Part shown: piece after piece, positions 47,201 to 58,170 of the stretch
Layout: each line of letters opens with the position of its first letter
Position numbering within the stretch: the first letter of the stretch is position 1
Source: Basidiobolus meristosporus CBS 931.73
Taxonomy: Eukaryota; Basidiobolomycota; Basidiobolomycetes; Basidiobolales; Basidiobolaceae
NCBI GenBank assembly: GCA_002104905.1
Contig: MCFE01000209.1
Coordinates: 1-64,000, forward strand
Length of the DNA: 64,000 bases
Direction: 5' to 3'
Program-made: the position numbers and the translations under genes
The notes under the pieces: model-generated
The model's input: only the letters and a program-made list of their open reading frames with translations
Told to the model about the DNA's origin: nothing
Databases searched by the model: none

Positions 47201-50200
47201 GCAGTGGGAGGCTCCTCGCCCTTGGCATTTTTGTTGGGCGATGGTGGAGGTATGATGGTAGCACGCTTTTTTTCGATGATCGACGAAACTGATGTAGCCC
47301 CCTTCTTCATATCTGAGGATCCGGAGACCGAGCGTTTCGAGTCCGAAGAGTTACTCGCGACCGAAGAAGGTCTCTTGAACTCGGCCTTCTTATCAGTCGG
47401 GCTGATCTTTCCTGGACCATTAGTGGGTTTGGATGAGGCAGCTCCAGCAGGCTTCATACCATCAATGATGGCAAGTACTGTTTGGAGCGAAGAGCCTTTG
47501 AGAGCAGTAGAGCACTGATCTCTCACAGAGGAATAGCCCACATTTTTTATCAGAAATGCGAGAACGGATTGCGCATGCTTGCGGACGTCAGCGCTACGAT
47601 CCTGCAGACACTGAAAGATGGGACGCACTAGGGAAGAAAGATCTGGTAATTCGTCGCCTTCGCTTTCAAGAGCGACCAGCTTATCGCTAAGCCAGCTAAG
47701 CAGATCCTTTCGCAAGACAGGGGAGTCAGGGACGAGAACGGTTCCAATAGCAGGAATCATGGGGGTTAGTGTGCAGGATTCTCTGAACTTGTCTAGCGCA
47801 TTGATGGCAGCCGCGCGAACATGCGCCTTGTTGTCTGATAGACAACCCAATACACTTGGGAGAACTATACGGCAAGGCTTCTCGAACGGCTGGCTCATGG
47901 CAACAGCCATAGTAGAAAGAATCTCCAAGGTAAGAATCACTAGATTCTTGTTGCTATCTCCTAGACGGCCCTTCAGTGCCCCAGGAAGATCGCCAACATT
48001 AGGCTTGATTCTTTTATTGGCCGCCTCCAGGATTTTCTGGACCTCGTCCAACCCCTCCTTGCGGACTTTCCAGTTCCCATCCTCGAGCAGCTTGAGAAGC
48101 TTGCTGTTGATTTGAGAGCTGATATCCACACGCGGAAAGAGGTCGTCAAGAAGATCAACGGATTTCGCGGCGCCCCCTTTGCCACTAGGTGCAGCAGTAA
48201 CTGTTTCCAACAATGCGAGTCCCTTGACGGGCTCAGGTGGTGTTTGACCTGCTACCTTTGCAAATTCCGCATCAATGGTTGACAGCTGAGTAGAGCTCAG
48301 TTCCTGGACAAACGAACGAATATCAGGCCCGACGTACATATGTAAGCAACCCAATACCGAAACCGAGTTATTTCTCACGGCAGCATTGGAACTTCCAAGT
48401 GCGGTTTTTAGGAACTCAATAAGCTCGCGTACATCCAAGCCAGCAATGCCAAACTCCATAAGGGTCTCCTTGACCCAGACCAAAGAGTCCGCCAAAACTT
48501 TGGGACTCTTGGCCTTTTTCCAGGATTCATAACTATGATGGAGAACAAATTGGAGAGAGTACTTCTCGCCATATGCAGAGAAACACTCTCCGGCAGGCTT
48601 CTTCAATTTGATGTCTCCAAGCTTCTCGGCCATTCCTGCGACGGTCAAAACGGCACAACCTTTCGTAAAGGAGGGTGCTTTCTCGCAAAGTAACTGGAAG
48701 ATCCCATACATTTTGGTGGATACCTGGAAGTTTACTTCTTTAAAACCCGGCTTCTTCACCAGTTGTCGCACGATCAATTCCGGTTCGGTGCTCTCCAGAT
48801 TTTCTTCCAGATGGGTATGTAATGACTCCATGGCTGCCAGCCTGCTCTTCCAATTGCTAGACAAAAGCTCCTTAAGGATAGCGTCGGGTATTACATCGGG
48901 TACATGAGCCTCGAAGTCGTCATTAGAATACTTGAATCTGATGGGCTCGTCTGGCTTAAGTTTAACCGCGGCAACTTTGACTGGGCCGGCTTTAGCAGTA
49001 GCAGCTGGTTTAGGTGCAGCAGGCTTCGGGGGGGCTTTGGCCGCTGCTGGTGCAGCGGGTTCTTCAGCGGAGACTGGTTTTTTGGCTAACCGTGCGGCTA
49101 ACCTTGCTGGCGGCTTAGCCTTAGGAGCGGCTGGTGTACTTGCGAGCAAATTCTCATCGAGGCCACCATCGTTCATCGGTTTAATAGCCTCACTTGGTGG
49201 GGGTGCAGGAGCAGGCTTTCGTGGTAGTGGTGCAGGTTTCTTTGCAGCTACGACAGGCTTCTTGGGCACAGCCTGTACAACCTTTACCTCGGCTTTCTCG
49301 AAATACTCTCGAACCTTGGCTTCCTTGATTTTGTCAAGCTTTTCAATGAAAGGAGCTAGAACTTTCTCGCCCACTGCTTTCATCAAGGTACCTAACCCTT
49401 CAGCTGCGGCATCACGCACGTTGGTGTCACCATCATCGAGGCCTTTCAGAAAGAGCTCACTGATCCACTTCACCTCGCCCTTACCAGGCGCCACCTTAAT
49501 AGTCTTCAAGCAACGGGTAAGCCATCTGTGCGTCTCAGCTTTCACCTGAGGATTTTTGTGTCCCGAAGCAGCTGTGACCTCTTCCACAAGGTCTGAGAGT
49601 TCTACTGTACTGAAAACAGCATCTAGACAAGCACGCAGGGCATCTACCACGGTTTGCTTCTTCTCCTTGAGTTTCTCCAGCACGGGAGGGACTACAGTGC
49701 TTTTGTGAGGGCCGAAATTTTTACGCAGACCAAGGGCGATAGCCTCTATGCAGTTGGCAGAGGCCGTTCCAACCATCACGTTGGCATCGCCAATGCGTTT
49801 CGCCAAGGCAGCGGTCAGCTCCGAATAGTTGTCGTCAACCAGTTTGGGGGTCTTGACGATGGCCAGAAGCCCCTCGAGAGCTTCTTTTCGCTCCTTCCAC
49901 TTAGTAGAAGCTAGATCTGTGTAAAAGGATGGCGAAAGCTTCTTCAAAGCATCCACTGGATCAGCTAAATCATAGGGATCGATCTCGCTGTCTTCAGTTG
50001 GCATTGAACCGCCATCTGTTGCGTCATCTTCGAGAGGGTATTGTTATTAGATAAATGGTAAGGACGGGCAATGAGAAGCACATCACTAAGCCTACCGTTA
50101 TCTGCTGCAGACTCATTTGCGGGAGCCTGAATGGCTTGGTGGGATCTTAGTAGTCTCTCGGCCACTGGCTTCTCAGCAGGGAGCTTCTCAAACGCCTCGT

Positions 50201-51023
50201 TAAGCTCTTTGATCTATCGACTGATTAGCAAAATCCTACCAATTATACCAATGGTATGGGTGCTTACCTGAACAGGCTTAAGATCTTGAAGTGCTGGGTT
50301 GAGGGCTGGGCCAAGCCACTTGTAGAGCTCAATGACCAGCTGGGTGCCTTCAGCTCTTACGTTTTTGTCCGCATGGCCAAAAATCTTCGTCAACACTTTA
50401 AGAATAGGCTTGACGTTTACCACTTTTGCACCGTACAATCGAACAATCTCCTTGAGGGCGAAAACCGTGGCGGCCACTATCTTTGGTACTTTACTGTCCA
50501 ACCCAGTCATTACACTCTCCACCACTGGGTCAGGAACGTCCACCTCGATATATAGCAGCAACAGTTCCACTGCTTTAGCTTTCGTGCCTGCACGGGTACT
50601 TCCAAAACATTTTTCCACCACCCCTGGGACAACACTCTCTCTGGTTCTATAGGGGAAATGGAGTGTTACTGTGTGAGCGTCATAGAAAGGGGTTGCGCTG
50701 CTGAAAGGAGGTCTTACCTGGTAGGTGTAGGGGCGTTTTCAACGTAAGCAGTCACTGCAGTTAGACCAGCCTCTTGAGCGGCAACATTGGAGTCGGTAAC
50801 GAATTTTTTGAAGTGCTCACTATATTTGTCAAACTCTGCCTCTTGATCTGTAGTTTTGTACAATTTCGTCAGCTCTTCATAAGCCTCTAAACGAGCTTTC
50901 CAGACCTGGTAAGGGACTGGCGTTAGACAAGGGGCATAAGGCGAGATACGCTGCGCAGGGCTACTTTACCTTATGGATGATTTTTTCCTCAAGTGGTAAG
51001 CTAGAAAAGTCGTTATCGGCCAT
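44206..51023 (-). CDS. XMAP215/Dis1-family microtubule polymerase
   Basis: This is a microtubule plus-end polymerase (relatives: Stu2, Alp14/Dis1, XMAP215) that binds tubulin through TOG HEAT-repeat domains. My minus-strand model is 51023-50970, 50905-50718, 50646-50268, 50213-50096 and 50027-44206, about 2,186 residues, with GT-AG introns and frame kept throughout. TOG-like blocks start near residues 19 (VWKARLEAYEEL), 268 (FYTDLASTKWKERKEALEGL), 606 (LLSSNWKSRLAAMESLHTHL), 880 (LLEDGNWKVRKEGLDEV) and about 1260 (SMEHNRDRDMLSGLTALDD). Alanine/proline/lysine-rich and Ser/Pro-rich linkers separate them, as expected for lattice-binding segments. Budding-yeast Stu2 has only two TOGs, so this is the long animal-like form. 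It looks intact. Confidence 0.92.
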
Positions 51024-52030
51024 CTTAGATGTTCACGGATAACGAGGGGGTTGCAAAAGGTAGGGGCAGGCCGCTATTCTCAATAGTCTAAGGGGGAATT
51101 GTCAGGAATGGCAAGGAAAACTAGTCGAGAGAATACCAAGAGTTGAGAAACTGGGTGCAACAGACAACAGAGTATGTAGGGTGAAGAACCTGTAGTTGCG
51201 TAGTGTAGCTTGTACAGTTCGGAAGTCAGGTATATGTATAATCCGAAGAGAAATTGGAATCTAAGCAATTGTACTGTGGTTAGAAGAACCAGATGCTGAA
51301 CGAGAAGTAGTTGAAGTACTGACACAAAACAACAATAATATAGACAAAATATCCAGAAGAGTTAACTTGGGTTGGATTGTTGTTTAAGGAGTGAGGTGGA
51401 TTGACTGCTAGAGTGTGTAGAGATCAACAAACCTATGGTGTACAATACGGCATGAAAAAAATAGGGAAGATCCTAATCGATCAGGCTTATAAACAACAAC
51501 AATTCGTAATGCCAATAATTTTGGGATCTTGAAGGATGGCTGTCATCTGTGTGGACATCGATACCAGAATTCTCGGAATTGGCCGCGCTTCCGCAATCCC
51601 CATGATTTCCTACCCCTTTTCTTGATGAATGCTTCTGACGATTGGCTGGCATGTGGTTGCTCATCAGGTTATGCTGTAGGTGTCCGCGTTAAGCAGCATC
51701 TTCAGACATCGCCGCCAAACTAGCCCAAATTCCCCTCCACGCTTAGCCCGTTACCCACAGCAGTCGAGTATCGACCATCGCCTCCAGCATGAACCAAACC
51801 TTGGCAATTCAATTATGAAAATGGGGGAGTTTATTTATCTATTTGGGATCACTTGGATGATTTATACGGGATGAGATGAGATGAGATGGGATGGGATGGG
51901 ATGGGATGTCGGGGGAATAATTAGATAGGATGCCATTGATATGTTACAATAATGTACTCGACTCTGAAATTTCATTGAATCAAGCGTCTCCATGAATGTA
52001 GTGAGTGATCAACTCTGAGTGGGTATTGAT
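51024..52030. other. Intergenic: XMAP215 promoter and MFS 3' flank
   Basis: I see no gene in these 1.0 kb. The part next to 51023 must hold the XMAP215 promoter. A GATGA/GGATG repeat tract lies at 51868-51908. Confidence 0.6.
51868..51908 (+). repeat. GATGA/GGATG pentanucleotide tract
   Basis: About eight 5-bp units, first GATGA and then GGATG, run without interruption, suggesting a point change that spread by slippage. Confidence 0.85.
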
Positions 52031-53371
52031 TTACTGGAAGCCCCATAGAGTACCATACTTGTTGTGCTTGAGGATGACGACGGTGATCGTGCAGAGGAAC
52101 ATGCCTGCCGCGACGTAAGTGATTGCCCAATGATAGGTGTAGTTTGGTGCAGTCATATCATACAGAGCGCCAGCAATGGGTGCCCCCAGGCAGTCGCCAA
52201 TGGCTGTGGAGGCATACAGCGCACCAGCGATAGTGGCAAGGTTCTCAGTACCAAACAACAAGGCCGTGACCACAGGGAAAAGGCTTGGGAAGGCACCGCC
52301 AAGGAAGCCGTACACGATCATGTAGACAATCAACGGCGCGACTGTGGTGGAGAACATCCACAGGAATGAGAATGCTCCGGCCAAGAAGAGGGAAATACCA
52401 AGAACGTTCATGCACCCTAGCTTATCGGCAATGAACCCAGTACCAATACGACCAGCAGCGGAAGCGGCATTAGCGCAAGCGACCAACATGGCGCCTTGAT
52501 TGGCGCTCAAACCAACGAACACCGCGTAGGATGGCATGTAGAAGAAGGGAACAAGGTAAGAGAAGCCGGTGAAAAGGCCAGTAGCGAAAAAGATCCAAAA
52601 CTTGTAGGTTTTGAAGAAGTCAAAGCGAGCAGTGTCCTTCTCGGTCTGTTTCTTGGGGAATGATCTTCTCTTTACAAGTAGCGAAGCAATGGCCAAGAAG
52701 ACAAGCGCATACAATGCCAACACGCGCAAGGCCCATCTAAACCCTAACTTGTCGATCAATGCCTGGGTAATTGGGCTGAGGACTAGCCCGCCGATTCCAG
52801 AGCCAGATACTGTTAGGCCGGTGGCAAGTCCCCTCTTCTCTTTGAACCACTGGGGCGGGGCGCTGATCGCCGGGGGATAGCAGAGAGAGGCGCCCAAACC
52901 GTAGAGCACACCCTGGGTAAGAATGAGCTGCCACACTTCGGTACAAAAGGAGGCAATGACCAAACCGACGACCAAAATACACGCACCAATGGTGATGGTT
53001 GTTCTGTAACCAAAGCGATCAGCCAGGTTTCCGGTGACCAGAGTCGAGAATGCCAGAACACCAGCACCTATGGTGCCAATCAAAGATACGGTGGATGGAC
53101 TGGTGCCTGCGAAGACTACGTTTGTGTAATGCTCCTGAAAGATGCCAAATGTCGTTTGAATACCAAATGCGACAAGGTGGATGAAGAGGCCACCTAAAAC
53201 CACCAGCCAGCCACGGCCGCCCTCCGGATAGGTCTCTTCTAATTCGACAAGGGCCTTTTCATTGTCTTGCGACTTGACCACATCGGGATCTACCACCAAT
53301 GTAGAGACTGATCTGCTGTTGTTGGAGTTGTGGAGAAATGTCGGAGAGTTTTGGCTTTCGGATGAATCCAT
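52031..53371 (-). CDS. MFS monocarboxylate transporter-like protein
   Basis: The uninterrupted 446-residue frame starts at the ATG at 53371 (MDSSES...). The polar N-terminus ends in EGGRGWLVVLGGLF, the fungal version of the MCT-family signature before TM1. About twelve hydrophobic segments follow, with NLADRFGYRT in the loop 2-3 position, WFKEKRGLATGLTVSGSGIGG before TM5, and a central loop with KKQTEKDTARFDFF. The C-terminus is short (KHNKYGTLWGFQ). Fungal members move carboxylates, riboflavin or unknown solutes; I cannot choose a substrate. There are no introns. It is divergent from nothing obvious upstream and probably independent of the NRPS locus. Confidence 0.88.
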   Translation of the reverse strand: MDSSESQNSPTFLHNSNNSRSVSTLVVDPDVVKSQDNEKALVELEETYPEGGRGWLVVLGGLFIHLVAFGIQTTFGIFQEHYTNVVFAGTSPSTVSLIGTIGAGVLAFSTLVTGNLADRFGYRTTITIGACILVVGLVIASFCTEVWQLILTQGVLYGLGASLCYPPAISAPPQWFKEKRGLATGLTVSGSGIGGLVLSPITQALIDKLGFRWALRVLALYALVFLAIASLLVKRRSFPKKQTEKDTARFDFFKTYKFWIFFATGLFTGFSYLVPFFYMPSYAVFVGLSANQGAMLVACANAASAAGRIGTGFIADKLGCMNVLGISLFLAGAFSFLWMFSTTVAPLIVYMIVYGFLGGAFPSLFPVVTALLFGTENLATIAGALYASTAIGDCLGAPIAGALYDMTAPNYTYHWAITYVAAGMFLCTITVVILKHNKYGTLWGFQ

Positions 53372-53377
53372 GTACAC

Positions 53378-56300
53378 TGATGCAAATGCTAGTAAAAAGT
53401 GCCGTTCTGCTCTACAGATGGAGGGTACTTATATATTTTTGACATCGACGGATTTCCACCTTATTTTGTTGAGGAAAAGCTCCTTTTAGCTGATGACTTC
53501 GCCAACACAATAACCATTTGAGTTTATGTTAATTTGGTGCTCTTTTTGGAAATCATCAAGCTGATTTATTGATCATTTTAGTCATTTTCCATCATTCAAC
53601 CACTTCCAATCTCATTGGCCAATCACTATATCCTCTTCAGGGCCCATTTACCGATACAGGCTGGAAACATCTTACCAATTCGGAGAGATGCGCCCCATCT
53701 TTTGGGCTCATCTGATGGTGCACCTAACAACCTGGCGAGACGGTAGGTAGGAACTGAGAAGAGAGAGGTGCGGGGAAGGGATGTCGAGTAAGCGTTGACT
53801 ATCATATCATGTCGTGTGGAGCTATTCCGAGTGCAGCATATAGCGCTCGCGCATTGATGTGCATGATGGGCGTCTCATAGCTGATACAGAAGCTGTTCCA
53901 GTGTTTTCTGTGTTTTCGTGGCTATTAACTGCCGAGTGATTGGTTGATTTTCGTGAGAGATAAGATGGAATTCAGGGTACGGTCCCTAATTCCATCGAAC
54001 TTTCACACATCTAATAAGGCTCCGATAAGACATGTAACGGCAAATCGTTGGAAGATCTATCGAAATCAATTCTTCCGTATCTGCTTCACAACCCATTAAT
54101 TCCCAAAATCGCCTGTGGTTCGCCAGTGCAACCTTTGAATTGCCTTGACCTAGGTTCCGACTGATCGACGTAATCTCAGCAATCCTTTTCATCAGTGCAC
54201 ATGTAATATTGGGCTGGTCTAGTATCCTGATGAATTATGTAGTGTGCAGAGCATCCGGAAAATGCCCGCCTGTCTAGGTTGTGCCATTTCTCATGACCCA
54301 TCATTTTCGCACACCAGAGGGTGCTCGTTTTGGAGGCTCTATTGCCTTTTTTGAATCGGTTGATAGTATTACGTGATAGTTAGTCTAATCATCCAAACAA
54401 CCCAATCTGTACGTGTGGGTAGGTTGGTAAATATTGATGAATAAAGACGCCAGTCCTGCAAATTTGATCGATCAAGATGGTAACATGGGTAACAATCATG
54501 GCTTCGTACACACATACACTATACTGGACTGTGTATAGATACTTTTCAAGTCTTCTTGTCGGTGGCAAGGCAGCAAGGACGTCGCTAAACAGCTCACCGA
54601 GGTTAACGCTGACGTGTGTGATGTATACGGACTCACCATGGCCATCCAGCTAGTTGTGCTTGGGGCCTTTCAAATTCAAATCCGACGGGTCGTATCGATT
54701 GCGGTTTGGGGACTGCACGAGCACTAGTTGTACAGTAGTCACTCTCCGTTCTGAAACCTTGGAGGAACCACTAAGCGCCTGGCAAACCAACTGATCTTGC
54801 TTGTTCACCGAGCTAGCGTCCGACCCAACTATCGGAAGCTGACAGCTCCGTCAAAGTCAATTTCAACTAGCATGAAACCACTATCCATATATTCTCTTAC
54901 ATCTTCGCCACGAGCAAGGAATCTGGATAGACGCCAAGCAGTCATCCAGTTTCCCACACTCTGATTGAACCGTTTGAAGTAATCGAGTAATCTCCGATTT
55001 AGCATATATCCGCACACCACATAACTATATTGGGTGAATCCTAGAAACGCTCTGGGATGATGCATCCCGAGGCCCATATTAGGCCAGCCCAATGAGTAAT
55101 TATTACTAGATTCAAAAATGAATCACTTACGTAGGAAAGTGATCAATAGAACTTCAGCGAGTATCGAAGAACCTTCGAAAGAATCCAACCAGTACTTCGC
55201 TAATATACAAGTAATGGCATTCGGATCGGTGTCGACACTCTGGAAGCCACAATATTCCTGAAATCATACGAAGCACACTCATCCGTTGTTGTCATGATAG
55301 GGGGGCATTTCCAAAGCCTGTTTCCATTTAGGTCATTCAACAAAGGGCAGTCTCAATGCTTCGCTTGATGATCTTCTACTGCTTTTTCATATGGTAATAT
55401 CGTAGCCAAACTGACCAACGATCATGGTGTATCGGGGATCGCATAGCTCAGTGAATATGGTTAATGTCGGTAAGCATCATTCTACAGCTTCCACCAGGGC
55501 CATAGCCGAAATTTGCTTGGTGACGCGCTCACCGGGTCCGGAAAATCCTCTGCCACGGAACTGGCTATATTAAAATTGGTTTAATCTAACGATGCCAAAA
55601 TCGTTCCCGTCGTGTCCGCTCCATGCTCCATTGCAATCCTTCATTCAAAGTAAGGCGTCATGCCCGAGGAGATCAGCTGATTGGGTGCGGAGGTTCCGGC
55701 CGTTTGGGTTGCGTTATAGGGTGCGTTTTGATCTCACGAGCTCGGCCGCAATTCATTTGATGCGATGTTGCCTCGCTGCGCCCTTATCAACGGTAGCCAC
55801 CAAGAATAACTACCCCGAGAAATGGGATTTCATCGCAGGATGGAAAATGGATGAACGAGTGATGTGGGAAAATAGCAACTAAATTGGACTAGAGGCCAGA
55901 TCGTCAATCATTCATGAAAATGATCTGGTTATTCGTGCTGATGAAACGGCGATCCGCCATTGTACTAAGCATTACTAAGCATCTGGGTAAGTTGGTCAGG
56001 CGCATGCACTCAAAGGGAGGCATGGTGCTGCTCTTGAAACAATGGTGTGCTTTCTGACATCCATTTTGTCCGAGGTTTCCTTTGTTCTCCTTCGAGATGA
56101 ATAAATCAATAGCCATCTCACTCACTGGTTTCCAAGTTTAAGAGGAAGAGCAGGATGACTGGATGGAGGCGTATCCCACGAGGGCGAAAAGCTGGATAAA
56201 GATTGATTTGCACCAGGTGTGTTGGGAAGAAGTATAAATTGGCGTAATCGAATCGCTTTGCTCACTGACATCCCACCAACAATGCTTCACCGTTACTCCT

Positions 56301-56951
56301 CCATCTCAACCTTGGCTCTTGGTAATGCAAAATCCCAGAAACTCCGTTTGACAGCAACATAATTGAATCCCAATATGCAGATAGGCTTACATTCCATCAT
56401 TCAGCATTCTTTTTTAGAGCTATCACTCTGCAGGACATACATATAAGGCTGAGGTGAGCCAAAGGGCATCACAAACTCACCTGACTCAGTTTGCACAAGG
56501 TGAAAAGTGCAGCTAGGTGCTATTGTAGAAGTGTCAAGTGGCATGCAAGATCCTGTTGGTACAGTAGTGCCTGATGAATGCTCAGATATGACTTTTGTGG
56601 CAAGACACTGGCCATGATCTTGTAGTACATCCTATGCTGTTGGCATGCTTCATGACTGAGAGGCTTGTTATAGTAGTGCATGGTCATTTTCTCTTTGCTT
56701 ACAGCATTGAATCAAAGTAGTCTTGTCTAAAGGACTAACACCCTGACACTCAGCAACATAACTCTCTTATATCACTTTTTTGTCAATACTAATATGAGTT
56801 TAAGGCAGTTTTGTATTTGTGGAATTGCATCTATAGGAATGTAAGATCAATGGCAACCCACCACAGTAAGTATTATAAATAAAGTTGTGGCACCACATAC
56901 ACATACAAATGTGTCACTACTTCCCCTTTGATTTAACTCACTTATATATAT
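53378..56951. other. Long intergenic stretch
   Basis: This stretch of 3.6 kb has only weak coding signals. The most protein-like frame is on the minus strand at 54829-55092, listed separately. Repeat content rises after about 56400, towards the retroelement block. Confidence 0.5.
54829..55092 (-). CDS. Hypothetical protein fragment
   Basis: An 87-residue minus-strand frame (containing RFNQSVGNWMTAWRLSRFLARGEDV) has protein-like composition. Upstream on the same strand, at about 55250-55130, another frame encodes EYCGFQSVDTDPNAITCILAKYW and ends at a GTAAGT that could be a splice donor. No acceptor gives a clean join that I can find, and stops lie further upstream. It may be the tail of a decayed gene. 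No family recognised. Confidence 0.25.
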   Translation of the reverse strand: MGWPNMGLGMHHPRAFLGFTQYSYVVCGYMLNRRLLDYFKRFNQSVGNWMTAWRLSRFLARGEDVREYMDSGFMLVEIDFDGAVSFR

Positions 56952-57236
56952 ATGTTAACAAGAGATAAAGCAATGTTGTCTGGTTCCCAACCAAACTCCA
57001 CTGCTGACAACAGCAGAAGATTGGTTGGACAAGAGCCTGCTCTAACATACAGTACAACAAACAAGGCTACATCCAAAAAAGGCCATGCTGACAGTATGCC
57101 CACTGAAGCTAATAATGTGGACTTCTCAGACTCTCAGTCAAGTAGGCAACTGGAAATATCTGTAGAGCCACAAGCTGGCCATACTGCTTGGGCAGATGAA
57201 GATGCAGCAAACATAGTATTTCTGGTGGAAGACTAG
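56952..57236 (+). CDS. Hypothetical 94-residue protein in repeat-rich DNA
   Basis: The frame starts at the ATG at 56952 right after a TATATATATA stretch and encodes a polar product rich in Ser, Thr, Asn and Gln, ending in EDAANIVFLVED. The setting, between transposon remnants, suggests an element-encoded N-terminal fragment. I recognise no domain. Confidence 0.25.
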   Translation: MLTRDKAMLSGSQPNSTADNSRRLVGQEPALTYSTTNKATSKKGHADSMPTEANNVDFSDSQSSRQLEISVEPQAGHTAWADEDAANIVFLVED

Positions 57237-57386
57237 CAAATTGCTGTCAGCTGATCCCTAAGTCCCTATGAAAATAATTTGGTCCACAGGTGGATCCAAT
57301 CCAGATTGGCTGTCAGGATCCTGTTTAGAGACCATCATAATACCAGCAGCTTGGAATTAGTGACACTCAGTAATTGTATGAGAGGA

Positions 57387-57656
57387 TCACAACAGTGTCT
57401 TGCAAATTTTACTGCCAAATAAAGTTATAAAACTTGACAAGATTTGATTGGTGCTATGACAATAATTGCATGGCATTGTTGCGGTCTTAATGTGCTCTAC
57501 AACTGTTTCAAATGGATCCAACCAGCCAGGACATCCAATTGCCTTATATGGCAAAAATCTTGACGGTATTTCAACAGCCTCATGGTAAGACTCTGATGGT
57601 ACTATAATGGCAGTATGGTGGCCAACTGCTAGTTCTGTATAATGCAACCGTACCAA
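57387..57656 (-). pseudogene. Minus-strand coding debris split by copia insertion
   Basis: An 89-residue frame (MVRLHYTELAVGHHTAIIVP...) lies left of the copia element. More minus-strand coding-like sequence (62797-62609) lies right of it. Joining the two sides at the 5-bp duplication places both on the same strand, so the copia element probably landed in one older repeat. The identity of the host repeat is unknown. Confidence 0.3.
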
Positions 57657-57804
57657 TTTACCAAATGGTATTTCCTTTTTCTACCTCCCCTTGTGCAATT
57701 CATATATTCCACAGTAGAATCACCCCTCTTTATTTGCTTACCCACTACTACCTTGGGTATTCCACATATATGTCAAATTAAAAAATAATATGGCCTCCAG
57801 CCTA

Positions 57805-57809
57805 CTAAC
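57805..57809 (+). repeat. Target-site duplication, left copy (CTAAC)
   Basis: CTAAC directly precedes the 5' LTR and is repeated at 62490-62494 right after the 3' LTR. Five bp is the standard copia duplication length. Confidence 0.95.
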
Positions 57810-58158
57810 TGTTGTAAAAATTTGTATTTCCACCTAAATAATCCACTAGCTTAGTTGCTTAGATCATTACACTCAAATCCTAGAGAATACTGACCAAATT
57901 CCTTGTCGGGATTTACTTAGAATATTTTCACCAAAATACCAGGTACCCAGAACATGAAAATTCTCAAAGTTGTCCAAACAGCCCCAAACTTTGCACACAT
58001 GTTCTTGGGACCTTCCTTAACCTATTCTACGTGTTTGTAATGCCAAGACCAGGTAAAAGTATAAATACTACTTTTACATTCAATAAATCATTAAGTGAAA
58101 ACCACATAATCTACTTGTTCTCCCAATCACTTCCAATATCTCCAAGACTCTTACAACA
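57810..58158 (+). repeat. copia 5' LTR (copy 2)
   Basis: The LTR runs from TGTTGTAA to TTACAACA. TATAAATA at 58060-58067 probably drives transcription. AATAAA at 58082-58087 would serve as the poly(A) signal in the 3' LTR transcript. Confidence 0.95.
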
Positions 58159-58170
58159 GGTTATGAGCCC
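58159..58170 (+). promoter_or_regulatory. Primer-binding site, half-tRNA(iMet) type
   Basis: GGTTATGAGCCC abuts the 5' LTR. It is complementary to the anticodon arm (GGGCTCATAACC) of eukaryotic initiator tRNA-Met, not to its 3' acceptor end. Drosophila copia and yeast Ty5 prime from this internal tRNA region. The ATG at 58163-58165 inside it is in frame with gag. Confidence 0.85.

Noticed and set aside
58031-58162. Extension of gag upstream into the 5' LTR
   Set aside because: The frame is open by chance through U5. The TATA box at 58060 lies downstream of its ATG, so that start would not be in the mRNA. The ATG in the primer-binding site or the next one is more likely.
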